The position numbers and the translations under genes were made by a program. From assembly GCA_900550135.1 (NCBI GenBank), contig URQO01000075.1, positions 1-7,390 of the forward strand: a stretch of DNA of 7,390 nucleotides. Reading direction: 5' to 3'. Origin of the DNA: an uncultured Eubacterium sp. (GTDB taxonomy: Bacteria > Bacillota > Clostridia > Lachnospirales > Lachnospiraceae). How positions within the stretch are numbered: the first letter of the stretch is position 1; the number at the start of each line of letters is the position of its first letter. The notes below the pieces were generated by a model, which worked only from the letters and a program-made list of their open reading frames with translations, searched no databases and had not been told where the DNA came from. Positions 1 through 5,806 of the stretch are shown piece by piece.

Positions 1-52
1 CACCACACAAAGCAAATATAAAACATATTGTTATCCATAGTTTTTTCTTCAT
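1..52 (-). CDS. Start of a putative membrane or secreted protein, candidate immunity gene (partial, cut by window edge)
   Basis: Only the first 17 codons are present: MKKKLWITICFIFALCG. They show a basic N-terminus (KKK) followed by a hydrophobic run, as in a signal peptide or first membrane segment. The ribosome binding site AGGGAGG (66 to 60 on the minus strand) lies 7 nt before the ATG and overlaps the TAG stop of the preceding RHS fragment; only 12 nt separate the two genes. Such tight coupling is typical of toxin and immunity pairs, where the immunity gene directly follows the toxin tip (known for RHS loci; inferred here). A secreted or membrane-anchored immunity protein would fit a toxin that attacks lipid or works outside the cytoplasm. 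The Cys near the end is a poor lipobox (F-A-L-C), so a lipoprotein is not claimed. The rest of the protein lies outside the window, and its function is unproven. Confidence 0.6.
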   Translation of the reverse strand, partial: MKKKLWITICFIFALCG

Positions 53-64
53 AATAATACCTCC

Positions 65-1411
65 CTATTTCTTCCTTATTTTTTTTGCAAATGTATTTAA
101 ATATTTTTTTGATTCCGTTTTTGCTTTTTTGTATCGATTACTTATTGCATTCGTCCATTGCCATTTATTATTTTTAACACTAAAATATGAATATTTATAA
201 TCTGCAGTGTATTTATGAACATTTTTTCCAATAAGTTCTTTTCGTATTTCTTTTCTTAATTGCTTTTTTTTCACCGTTCCATCATATCTTTTATATACTA
301 AAAATTTTACCAACGTATTAGTATTAACATACTCTGGATATTTTCCAGCAATAATTTTTTTATCTTTTTTGTAAAATTTTCCTTTTACATAAGACCACGT
401 ATTAACATCTTTTCCTTTTTTTCTAAAGGTATGTGAGTAATGATCTTGAATAGCATGAAGACCCTTTCCAAGCTCTAAAAAGGCTTTCGTATGTTTATCT
501 TTTTTCCACAATTTAACAGCCTTACTTAATTGTTTATTTTTTATTGTACTGTAACCCTTATGCCCATGCCAGGCTCTAATATCACGCAAACCACTACTAT
601 CATCGTCTGGAAAAACGCATCCTTCTTTTAATTTTTTTAATAATTCATTACTTTCACTAGAAATTAATTTTTGCAACGAAGTTACTTCATTAAAAGCTTT
701 TTTAGTTATATTTTTATGATCGTATCCCATCCACATTCCACTTGGATCAACCATATTTATTGGGTCATTTCCATAATACACGTACCAGTTATCTCCATCC
801 ATTGCCGGATCTTCACTGACAAATCTTCCAAGGTCTGGATCATAGTATCTTGCCTGAAGATATGTATATCCACTTTCCATGTCGTAATATTCGCCACTGT
901 ATCTATATGGATTCTCGTCTCCATCCGTAGTTGATGATTTCTGTTTTCCAAAGCTACTATATTCATAATCCTTTGTCACATTTCCAGAACTGTCTGTCAA
1001 CATTGTTACATCGCCATGACCATTGTACAGATAAAATCCATAGTCGCTGCATATAAGCTTTTCACCATGTACATAACTGCTCTTAACATTACCGTTTTCA
1101 AGTTCCATAGCTATGTCATAACCCATCCAAACCTGTTTAATTTCAGCCTTATTATGAACCTTTTTACTCTTTCTCATATCATCAGCATAATAAGTGTAAA
1201 TTGTGGTTTCGTTCTTTGGTGATGTATAACTTATCATTCTGTTTAATGTATCATATGACTGCTTTGTTCCGTCAGATTTTTCTTTAAGATTTCCTGACTC
1301 ATCATATGTATTTTCTATTTTCTGTTTGCTGACGCCGTCTACTGTTATGAGGCTTTCGGTTATCTGGTTTGAATTATTATACTTATATGTCTTTACAATG
1401 TTTCCTTTCAT
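65..1411 (-). CDS. Orphan RHS/YD-repeat C-terminal fragment with a zinc-phospholipase/nuclease-like toxin tip
   Basis: The protein has 448 residues. Residues 1-170 carry degenerate YD/RHS repeats (for example YDESGN at 36). Residues 171-225 are the conserved RHS-associated core (YLQARYYDPDLGRF, then NDPINMVDPSG). Residues 227-448 are a Lys-rich variable tip. The tip has His232 in YDHKNIT, Asp269-271 in a PDDD cluster, His282 and His284 in WHGH, and His319, Asp323 and His327 in HAIQDHYSH. The spacing is like the metal ligands of zinc-dependent phospholipase C and S1/P1 nucleases, so a hydrolase toxin is inferred. Full RHS toxins exceed 1000 residues because a repeat shell encloses the tip. Here the frame begins mid-repeat (KGNIVKTYKYN), with an in-frame TAA 6 nt before the ATG and an AAAGGA motif only 2-3 nt from it, which is poor for initiation. 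This is best read as a displaced toxin-tip cassette or a decayed remnant, not a complete secreted toxin. Confidence 0.8.
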   Translation of the reverse strand: MKGNIVKTYKYNNSNQITESLITVDGVSKQKIENTYDESGNLKEKSDGTKQSYDTLNRMISYTSPKNETTIYTYYADDMRKSKKVHNKAEIKQVWMGYDIAMELENGNVKSSYVHGEKLICSDYGFYLYNGHGDVTMLTDSSGNVTKDYEYSSFGKQKSSTTDGDENPYRYSGEYYDMESGYTYLQARYYDPDLGRFVSEDPAMDGDNWYVYYGNDPINMVDPSGMWMGYDHKNITKKAFNEVTSLQKLISSESNELLKKLKEGCVFPDDDSSGLRDIRAWHGHKGYSTIKNKQLSKAVKLWKKDKHTKAFLELGKGLHAIQDHYSHTFRKKGKDVNTWSYVKGKFYKKDKKIIAGKYPEYVNTNTLVKFLVYKRYDGTVKKKQLRKEIRKELIGKNVHKYTADYKYSYFSVKNNKWQWTNAISNRYKKAKTESKKYLNTFAKKIRKK

Positions 1412-1486
1412 GTTCCTTTATATGTAATACGACTGCATCTTCCTTTTTATCTCATTCCCCTTTCCGTGCAATTTTGTCGTTTAAAT

Positions 1487-1546
1487 AAAAAAACTCCAGC
1501 CATTACCTTTCGTCTTCGATCCATTAATTGGTAATGTCTGGAGTTT
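1487..1546 (-). terminator. Strong intrinsic terminator in the leader before the RHS fragment
   Basis: The arms AAACTCCAGCCATTACC (1491-1507) and GGTAATGTCTGGAGTTT (1530-1546) form a 17-bp stem with one mismatch and a 22-nt loop. On the minus strand the stem is followed directly by a run of T residues (complement of 1487-1493), a textbook rho-independent terminator. On the plus strand the following sequence is only moderately T-rich. No minus-strand gene lies between it and the divergent promoter, so it acts either as an attenuator of the RHS fragment, as the end of a small RNA, or as the leftover terminator of a deleted gene. Confidence 0.75.
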
Positions 1547-1603
1547 GTGTTCTGTAATCCCTAATTAATGTCTTTCATAACTCTGTCGTTCGTTTATTCC
1601 CTT
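1487..1603 (-). ncRNA. Candidate small RNA or attenuated leader of about 115 nt
   Basis: A good minus-strand promoter (1610-1638) predicts a start near 1603, and a strong terminator ends the transcript near 1487. No convincing coding frame lies between them. One short frame, ATG AAA GAC ATT AAT TAG, could be a five-codon leader peptide but has no clear ribosome binding site. The transcript segment complementary to 1563-1570 can pair with the segment in the terminator loop (1522-1529) over 8 AT-rich bases, which could compete with or add a pseudoknot to the terminator. I do not recognise any known RNA family. Whether it is a regulator in its own right or a switch for the RHS fragment is unknown. 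Confidence 0.35.
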
Positions 1604-1609
1604 TTATCA

Positions 1610-1638
1610 ATTGTAACATTACATATGTAAGAGTGCAA
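1610..1638 (-). promoter_or_regulatory. Leftward sigma-A promoter with palindrome in its spacer
   Basis: Reading the minus strand: -35 TTGCAC (1638-1633), 17-bp spacer, -10 TACAAT (1615-1610) preceded by TGT (extended -10). Predicted start near 1603. The perfect 12-bp palindrome TTACATATGTAA (1619-1630) fills most of the spacer, a natural place for a repressor. It drives transcription towards the hairpin and the RHS fragment. Confidence 0.55.
1619..1630. promoter_or_regulatory. 12-bp perfect palindrome, possible operator
   Basis: TTACATATGTAA is a perfect dyad between the -35 and -10 of the leftward promoter and about 34 bp upstream of the -35 of the rightward promoter. A dimeric regulator bound here would block leftward transcription and might affect the divergent gene. 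The regulator is not identifiable, and an AT-rich 12-mer could arise by chance. Confidence 0.3.
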
Positions 1639-1663
1639 GAAATATTTTAGTTGATTTCTACTA

Positions 1664-1692
1664 TTGAACATCCTATTTTCCTTTGTTATAAT
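1664..1692 (+). promoter_or_regulatory. Rightward sigma-A promoter of the DUF5721-like gene
   Basis: -35 TTGAAC (1664-1669), 17-bp spacer, consensus -10 TATAAT (1687-1692) with an extended TGT just upstream. The expected start point, about 7 nt past the -10, is near 1699, on the ATG of the downstream gene. This is close to the sigma-A consensus and is the best promoter in the window. Confidence 0.65.
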
Positions 1693-1698
1693 TTTCAC

Positions 1699-2190
1699 AT
1701 GATTAGTATAAGAATAAATGACACAGGAAATTTTATGCAAAAACTTTTGGTAGATGATACTTTCGACCATTTTTTAATGTGTGAGTCCGAAATTATTACT
1801 TCCAGCAGTTTCAACTTAGACGGAAGAATCAACAGGGATTTTTATGATTCTGATGAATTAGAACATATAAACGATGATTTTGTTTTTTGGAAAAATATAA
1901 AGCATATATGTTTTGAAATTATAAAAGGTCACAAAGTTCCCAAAAAGCTACGACTTGTTTTTGCTCTATCAAAGACAAAATATAATGAGATAATTGAAAA
2001 GTCAGGTATGAGTATGTCTGCAGATGATATTGGTGGATTGTATCTTCATATTACATATGAAAATGGCAAAACAGAAATCATCACAGGTACTTCTCTTAAT
2101 ACGTTTACAATGGACAAAACCCTTGACCATTATTGGGACAAATCTGTTACGGCATTTTTATCGGAACACTTTAATGTGGAAATACTGTAA
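1699..2190 (+). CDS. DUF5721-like conserved protein of unknown function
   Basis: A 163-residue soluble protein starting MISIRINDTGNFMQKLL. No signal peptide, membrane segment or catalytic motif is visible. The order of conserved-looking segments (start MxxIxINDxxxFMxKLLVxDxFDxF, then LDGRIN.DFY, ICFEIIKGHK.P, GLYLHITYENG, TGTSLNTFTMDKTLD.YWD) fits my recollection of DUF5721, a family of about 160 residues found mainly in Lachnospiraceae; this is memory, not a search. The frame is open upstream to a TTG at 1651, but that start lies upstream of the promoter, so the ATG at 1699 is preferred. It has no ribosome binding site and lies at the predicted transcription start. A second ATG at 1735 has a usable AGGA at 1725-1728 and would lose 12 residues. 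The gene stands alone between divergent RHS material and htpG. Confidence 0.7.
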   Translation: MISIRINDTGNFMQKLLVDDTFDHFLMCESEIITSSSFNLDGRINRDFYDSDELEHINDDFVFWKNIKHICFEIIKGHKVPKKLRLVFALSKTKYNEIIEKSGMSMSADDIGGLYLHITYENGKTEIITGTSLNTFTMDKTLDHYWDKSVTAFLSEHFNVEIL

Positions 2191-2252
2191 AGTTTTTGTT
2201 ATATAAAAATACCGTAAAACTTCTTTATTTAATTACAGAGATACTGTAAAAC
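2182..2252 (+). repeat. Three short direct repeats starting at the stop codon of the DUF5721-like gene
   Basis: Copies of ATAC(T/C)GTAAA begin at 2182 (containing the last codons and TAA stop), 2209 and 2241. The second and third extend to ATACYGTAAAAC. Spacing is 27 and 32 bp. They could be remnants of tandem duplication of the gene end or protein-binding repeats; no function is evident. A weak AT-only inverted repeat, AAGTTTT (2190-2196) with AAAACTT (2216-2222), lies inside and may act as a poor terminator. Confidence 0.5.
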
Positions 2253-2366
2253 TATTAATTTTTGTTTTGTTCAAATGCATTGAAGCATAAAAATGTATAC
2301 AAATCACAGCAGATTTTTTTTAAATTAAAATGTTTTATTATTAAATTATGAACAAAACGTAAACTT

Positions 2367-2393
2367 TTAGCACTCACTTTAGTTGAGTGCTAA
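2367..2393 (+). promoter_or_regulatory. CIRCE operator (HrcA binding site) upstream of htpG
   Basis: TTAGCACTC (2367-2375), 9-bp spacer, GAGTGCTAA (2385-2393): both half-sites match the CIRCE consensus at every position. HrcA, the heat-shock repressor, binds CIRCE and is released when GroEL is occupied by unfolded protein. Here the element sits 7 bp upstream of the -35, so repression of htpG by HrcA is inferred. Confidence 0.93.
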
Positions 2394-2400
2394 TTTTTTA

Positions 2401-2428
2401 TTGACTTTTATTTTTACTGCGTTACAAT
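2401..2428 (+). promoter_or_regulatory. Sigma-A promoter of htpG
   Basis: -35 TTGACT (2401-2406), 16-bp spacer, -10 TACAAT (2423-2428), predicted start near 2435. This leaves an untranslated leader of about 55 nt before the ATG at 2491. The adjacent CIRCE supports this as the regulated promoter. The rest of the gap 2191-2366 is AT-rich, with only the direct repeats noted and no gene. Confidence 0.6.
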
Positions 2429-2490
2429 AAGTCTTGCAGGTATTTATTTACATTGTTAAAAATTAAGATTTACATAAAGGAGTGATTGTT

Positions 2491-4479
2491 ATGGCAAAAA
2501 ACGGAAGTTTATCAATTAACAGTGAAAATATTTTTCCAATTATAAAGAAATGGTTGTATAGCGACCATGATATTTTCTTTAGAGAATTGGTTTCTAATGG
2601 TTGTGATGCCATTACTAAATTAAAGAAGTTGGATATGATTGGTGAAGCTAATGTTGGTAGTGATGAGGAATTTAAGATTCAGATACTTGCCAATCCTGAA
2701 GAAAAGACTCTTACTTTTATCGACAATGGTATTGGTATGACTGAGGAAGAAGTTGATGAATATATTAACCAGATAGCTTTTTCAGGTGCTGAAGCTTTCC
2801 TTGAACAATACAAAGACAAAACATCTGAAGACCAGATTATCGGACATTTTGGTTTAGGATTTTACTCAGCATTTATGGTTGCAGACAGAGTTACTATCAA
2901 TACTCTTTCTTATAAAGATGGTGCAAAAGCTGTATTATGGGATTGTGAAGATGGCATGGACTTTACAATGACTGATTCAGACAAAACAACACGTGGTACT
3001 GAGATTACATTATTCTTAAATGAAGATAGTGTTGAATTTTGCAATCTTTACCGTGCTCAGGAAGTTCTTGACAAGTACTGCTCTTTCATGCCTGTTGAGA
3101 TTTTCCTTTCAGACCCAACAAAAGAGCCTGAATACGAAACTATTTTAGAGGAAGAGGTTACAGATAAAGACACAGTTGTTGAGCATATAGTTGAACCGGC
3201 AAAAACTGAAGAAAAAGAAAACGAAGATGGGACAAAGGAAACTGTAGAAGTTGAGCCTGAAAAGAAAAAGGCAAAAGTATTAAAACGTCCTGTAAGTATC
3301 AGCGATACTACTCCTCTTTGGACAAAACATCCAAATGAATGTAGTGATGAAGAATACAAAGCATTTTATCATAAAGTATTTATGGATTATAAAGAACCAC
3401 TGTTTTGGATTCATTTAAATATGGACTATCCATTTAACTTAAAGGGTATTCTTTATTTCCCTAAAATCAATATGGAATATGAATCAGCAGAAGGTACAAT
3501 CAAGCTTTACAATAACCAGGTATTTATTGCCGACAATATTAAAGAAGTTATTCCTGAATTTTTAATGTTATTAAAGGGTGTTATCGACTGTCCTGATTTA
3601 CCACTTAACGTATCACGTTCAGCTTTGCAGAATGATGGATTTGTTAAGAAAATATCTGATTACATTACTAAAAAGGTTGCTGACAAATTGTCAGGTATGT
3701 GTAAAACAGACAAGGAAAATTACGAAAAATACTGGGATGACATTAGTCCATTTATTAAATATGGCTGTTTAAAAGATGAAAAGTTCTGCGAAAAAATGTC
3801 AGATTACGTATTGTTTAAAAATCTTGATAATAAATATCTTACATTTAAAGAAGCTTTGGGCGAAAACAAGGACAGCCATGAAAATACTATTTTCTACACA
3901 AATGACCCTGTACAGCAAAGCCAGTATGTAAATATGTTTAAAGCTGAAGGAATTGACGCTGTTATCCTTAAAGACCCAATTGATCAGCCATTTATTTCGC
4001 AGCTTGAATCAAAGAACGAAGGTGTTAAGTTTAAACGTATTGATGACAACTTAAATGATTCTTTCACTGAGGAATTAACTGAAGATGAAGAAAAAGACTT
4101 AAAAGATAAATTGTCAAAATCATTTAAAGAAGCTTTAGGTCGTGACATTGATATTAAGGTACAGAAAATTAAAGATGAAAAAGTTTCATCTATGATTACA
4201 GTTTCTGAGGAAACACGTCGTATGCAGGATATGATGAAGATGTATGGAATGTCAGGTATGGATCCATCAATGTTTGGTGGTGCAGGAGAAACTCTTACAT
4301 TAAATGCAAACAATCAGCTTGTTAAATATATTCTAGATAATCCGGAAGGAGAAACTACTACTCTTGTATGTAAGCAACTTTATGATCTTGCATTAATCAG
4401 TCATACACAACTTAACCCTGATTCAATGACTGCATTTATTGAGCGAAGCAATCAGATTCTTGAATTGCTGACAAAATAA
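2491..4479 (+). CDS. htpG: Molecular chaperone HtpG (bacterial Hsp90)
   Basis: An ATP-dependent dimeric cytosolic chaperone that remodels client proteins. The protein has 662 residues. The N-terminal GHKL ATPase domain (about 1-212) has Glu32, Asn36 and Asp39 in RELVSNGCDA, DNGIGM at 78-83, GHFGLGFYS at 118-126 and RGTEI at 168-172. The middle domain starts near PLWTKHP (275) and includes LPLNVSRSALQ with Arg376, the arginine that contacts ATP phosphate. The C-terminal dimerisation domain ends in the usual NPDSMTAFIERSNQILELL-type helix. Between domains, about residues 214-268 form a Glu/Lys-rich stretch that makes the protein longer than E. coli HtpG (624 residues). The ATG at 2491 is chosen because AAAGGAG (2476-2482) lies 8 nt upstream; an in-frame GTG at 2482 overlaps that site. 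It is monocistronic, under CIRCE control, and ends at a shared terminator with dus. Confidence 0.97.
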   Translation: MAKNGSLSINSENIFPIIKKWLYSDHDIFFRELVSNGCDAITKLKKLDMIGEANVGSDEEFKIQILANPEEKTLTFIDNGIGMTEEEVDEYINQIAFSGAEAFLEQYKDKTSEDQIIGHFGLGFYSAFMVADRVTINTLSYKDGAKAVLWDCEDGMDFTMTDSDKTTRGTEITLFLNEDSVEFCNLYRAQEVLDKYCSFMPVEIFLSDPTKEPEYETILEEEVTDKDTVVEHIVEPAKTEEKENEDGTKETVEVEPEKKKAKVLKRPVSISDTTPLWTKHPNECSDEEYKAFYHKVFMDYKEPLFWIHLNMDYPFNLKGILYFPKINMEYESAEGTIKLYNNQVFIADNIKEVIPEFLMLLKGVIDCPDLPLNVSRSALQNDGFVKKISDYITKKVADKLSGMCKTDKENYEKYWDDISPFIKYGCLKDEKFCEKMSDYVLFKNLDNKYLTFKEALGENKDSHENTIFYTNDPVQQSQYVNMFKAEGIDAVILKDPIDQPFISQLESKNEGVKFKRIDDNLNDSFTEELTEDEEKDLKDKLSKSFKEALGRDIDIKVQKIKDEKVSSMITVSEETRRMQDMMKMYGMSGMDPSMFGGAGETLTLNANNQLVKYILDNPEGETTTLVCKQLYDLALISHTQLNPDSMTAFIERSNQILELLTK

Positions 4480-4522
4480 TATTTAATTTATATTTATACC
4501 TTTAATAATAAAAAGGTTGTGT

Positions 4523-4553
4523 ACTAACATATACTAAAAATATATATGTTAGT
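4523..4553. repeat. AT-rich hairpin after htpG
   Basis: ACTAACATATA (4523-4533) and TATATGTTAGT (4543-4553) form a perfect 11-bp stem with a 9-nt loop. The sequence after it (TTGGCAG) is not a T run, so it is not a good intrinsic terminator by itself. It may protect the htpG mRNA 3' end or help pausing ahead of the larger hairpin. Confidence 0.4.
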
Positions 4554-4563
4554 TTGGCAGCCA

Positions 4564-4636
4564 AAAACAGCTATGATTCTTAATTTAGTATCAGCATTTG
4601 ATACTATCAAGATTCGTAGCTGTTTTGTTTAGTTTT
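4564..4636. terminator. Bidirectional terminator with nested hairpin between htpG and dus
   Basis: Outer arms 4564-4581 (AAAACAGCTATGATTCTT) and 4609-4626 pair over 18 bp with one G-U and one mismatch. Inside is a second perfect stem, AGTATCA (4587-4593) with TGATACT (4599-4605). Reading right, the stem runs into GTTTTGTTTAGTTTTTT; reading left it runs into TTTTT. It therefore can end both convergent transcripts, and its rightward T tract overlaps the dus stop codon. Confidence 0.8.
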
Positions 4637-5585
4637 TTAATTCCATTGTATTAAATATTTCATCTACTGCCTGATTGTATTTATACAGATTTTGTGCTTT
4701 TCTAACCAGTTTGGCACATTTATGTTCATCTTCAAAATTCCATGATACATAATTCCAAAACTCCTTCATCTTAAACAGCAGATGTTTATCTGCTTTCATT
4801 ATAACTTCAAAATCATCATACAATCTGTCATGATAAGTTTTAAGCATATCTTTTGTCAGTTTTTTTCCGCCTTTTATTTCATTTACAAGCTGTGGATTTG
4901 CAATAAGTCCTCTGCCAATCATTACAGAATCAATGTTGTACTTCTGTGATATTCTTTCATAATCTTCTTTAGTGTTAATATCACCATTGTAACACAATGG
5001 ATTCTTGCTGACTTTCACTGCATAATCAAAGGCTCCCATATGGGGAGTATCCCTGTACATCTGCTTTCTTGTACGTGGATGAATGATCAGTTCACTAATA
5101 GGATACCTGTTATACACATCCATTATCTCAGCAAACTCATCAACATCATTTACTCCTATTCTTGTTTTTACGGAAATATCAGGTCCATCTAAAAGGCTGT
5201 CTCTCCAACTAAATATTTCATCAAAGAAACTGTCCATGGCATCTGTATCACGTAGAAATCCTGCCCCTTTATTTTTGGCAACCACTGTCCCTGATGGACA
5301 ACCTATGTTAATGTTAAATTCCTTTGTGTATCCCATTGTCATAATCTGCTTTGTAGCTTTTATAAAATAGTCGGCTCTGTTTGTTAAAATCTGTGGCACC
5401 AGATTTACCTTTTCACTATTGTTTTCCGGTAAAATATCTCTTATTTCCTTGCCCTTTAACCTGTCATTGACACATGGAGAAATAAATGGTGCATAGTATT
5501 TATCTACTCCTCCAAACAAATCTGCAAATGCATTTCTATATGTAAATCCTGTAACACCTTCCAGTGGTGCGAAATATAAATTCAT
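4629..5585 (-). CDS. dus: tRNA dihydrouridine synthase (Dus family)
   Basis: An FMN-dependent enzyme that reduces uridine to dihydrouridine in tRNA, in the cytosol. The protein has 318 residues, a normal length. The TIM-barrel start MNLYFAPLEGVTGFTYR carries the flavin-binding PLEGVT motif. NINIGCPSGTVVAKNKGAG (91-109) holds the catalytic Cys96. SVKTRIG (138-144) has the KxR pair, IIHPRTR (167-173) replaces the common HGRT with HPRT, YNGDI (199-203) is the NGD motif, and MIGRG (222-226) binds the FMN phosphate. The C-terminal helical domain includes FKMKEFWNYVSW. Which uridine it modifies cannot be told from sequence; the length and C-terminus recall E. coli DusC, but I do not assign a subfamily. 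The ATG at 5585 has AAAGG about 8 nt upstream. It is a single gene, convergent with htpG and divergent from argH. Confidence 0.93.
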   Translation of the reverse strand: MNLYFAPLEGVTGFTYRNAFADLFGGVDKYYAPFISPCVNDRLKGKEIRDILPENNSEKVNLVPQILTNRADYFIKATKQIMTMGYTKEFNINIGCPSGTVVAKNKGAGFLRDTDAMDSFFDEIFSWRDSLLDGPDISVKTRIGVNDVDEFAEIMDVYNRYPISELIIHPRTRKQMYRDTPHMGAFDYAVKVSKNPLCYNGDINTKEDYERISQKYNIDSVMIGRGLIANPQLVNEIKGGKKLTKDMLKTYHDRLYDDFEVIMKADKHLLFKMKEFWNYVSWNFEDEHKCAKLVRKAQNLYKYNQAVDEIFNTMELKN

Positions 5586-5659
5586 ATTGTATACCTTTTG
5601 TTCTTTCTGTTATGTTTTTTACACCACATTGTAACCTGACATTTTAACAGTTTGATATA

Positions 5660-5689
5660 ATACTACAATTTAATACAACATTTGTTCAA
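5660..5689 (-). promoter_or_regulatory. Tentative dus promoter
   Basis: On the minus strand, TTGAAC (5689-5684), 18-bp spacer, TAGTAT (5665-5660). The -10 is imperfect and other AT-rich hexamers nearby are possible, so this is only the best candidate. The 285-bp gap between dus and argH holds only promoter material and no gene. Confidence 0.3.
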
Positions 5690-5777
5690 CTTTTATTTTC
5701 ATAATATGCTGTTTTTTAATTTAAAATAAAATGTGGCATACATGTCCATACAGAAATATAGTATATCAAAAGAATAT

Positions 5778-5806
5778 TTGAAAAACCAGTGTGTAAATGA
5801 TATACT
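5778..5806 (+). promoter_or_regulatory. Sigma-A promoter of argH
   Basis: -35 TTGAAA (5778-5783), 17-bp spacer, -10 TATACT (5801-5806) with extended TGA just upstream. Predicted start near 5813, giving a leader of about 58 nt before the ATG at 5871. Confidence 0.65.

Noticed and set aside
1447..1524. Minus-strand 25-codon frame beginning MDRRRKVMAG within the terminator and running past it
   Set aside because: No ribosome binding site, and it spans the terminator stem and T run; coding is unlikely.
1651..1698. TTG start giving a 16-residue longer DUF5721-like protein
   Set aside because: It lies upstream of the -35/-10 elements of the gene's own promoter, and the extra residues do not resemble the family start as I recall it.
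2482..2490. GTG start adding three residues to HtpG
   Set aside because: The GTG overlaps the Shine-Dalgarno sequence; the ATG at 2491 is correctly spaced and gives the expected MAKNGSL start.
3057..3359. Antisense 100-codon Ser/Thr-rich frame inside htpG
   Set aside because: It is the mirror of the Glu/Lys-rich linker coding sequence, with no ribosome binding site or own promoter; similar antisense frames in htpG, dus, argH and RHS were rejected for the same reason.
5768..5788. Possible ARG box (AGAATATTTGAA) over the argH -35
   Set aside because: It matches the TGAATwwwwATTCA-type consensus only partly, and AT-rich DNA gives such matches by chance.
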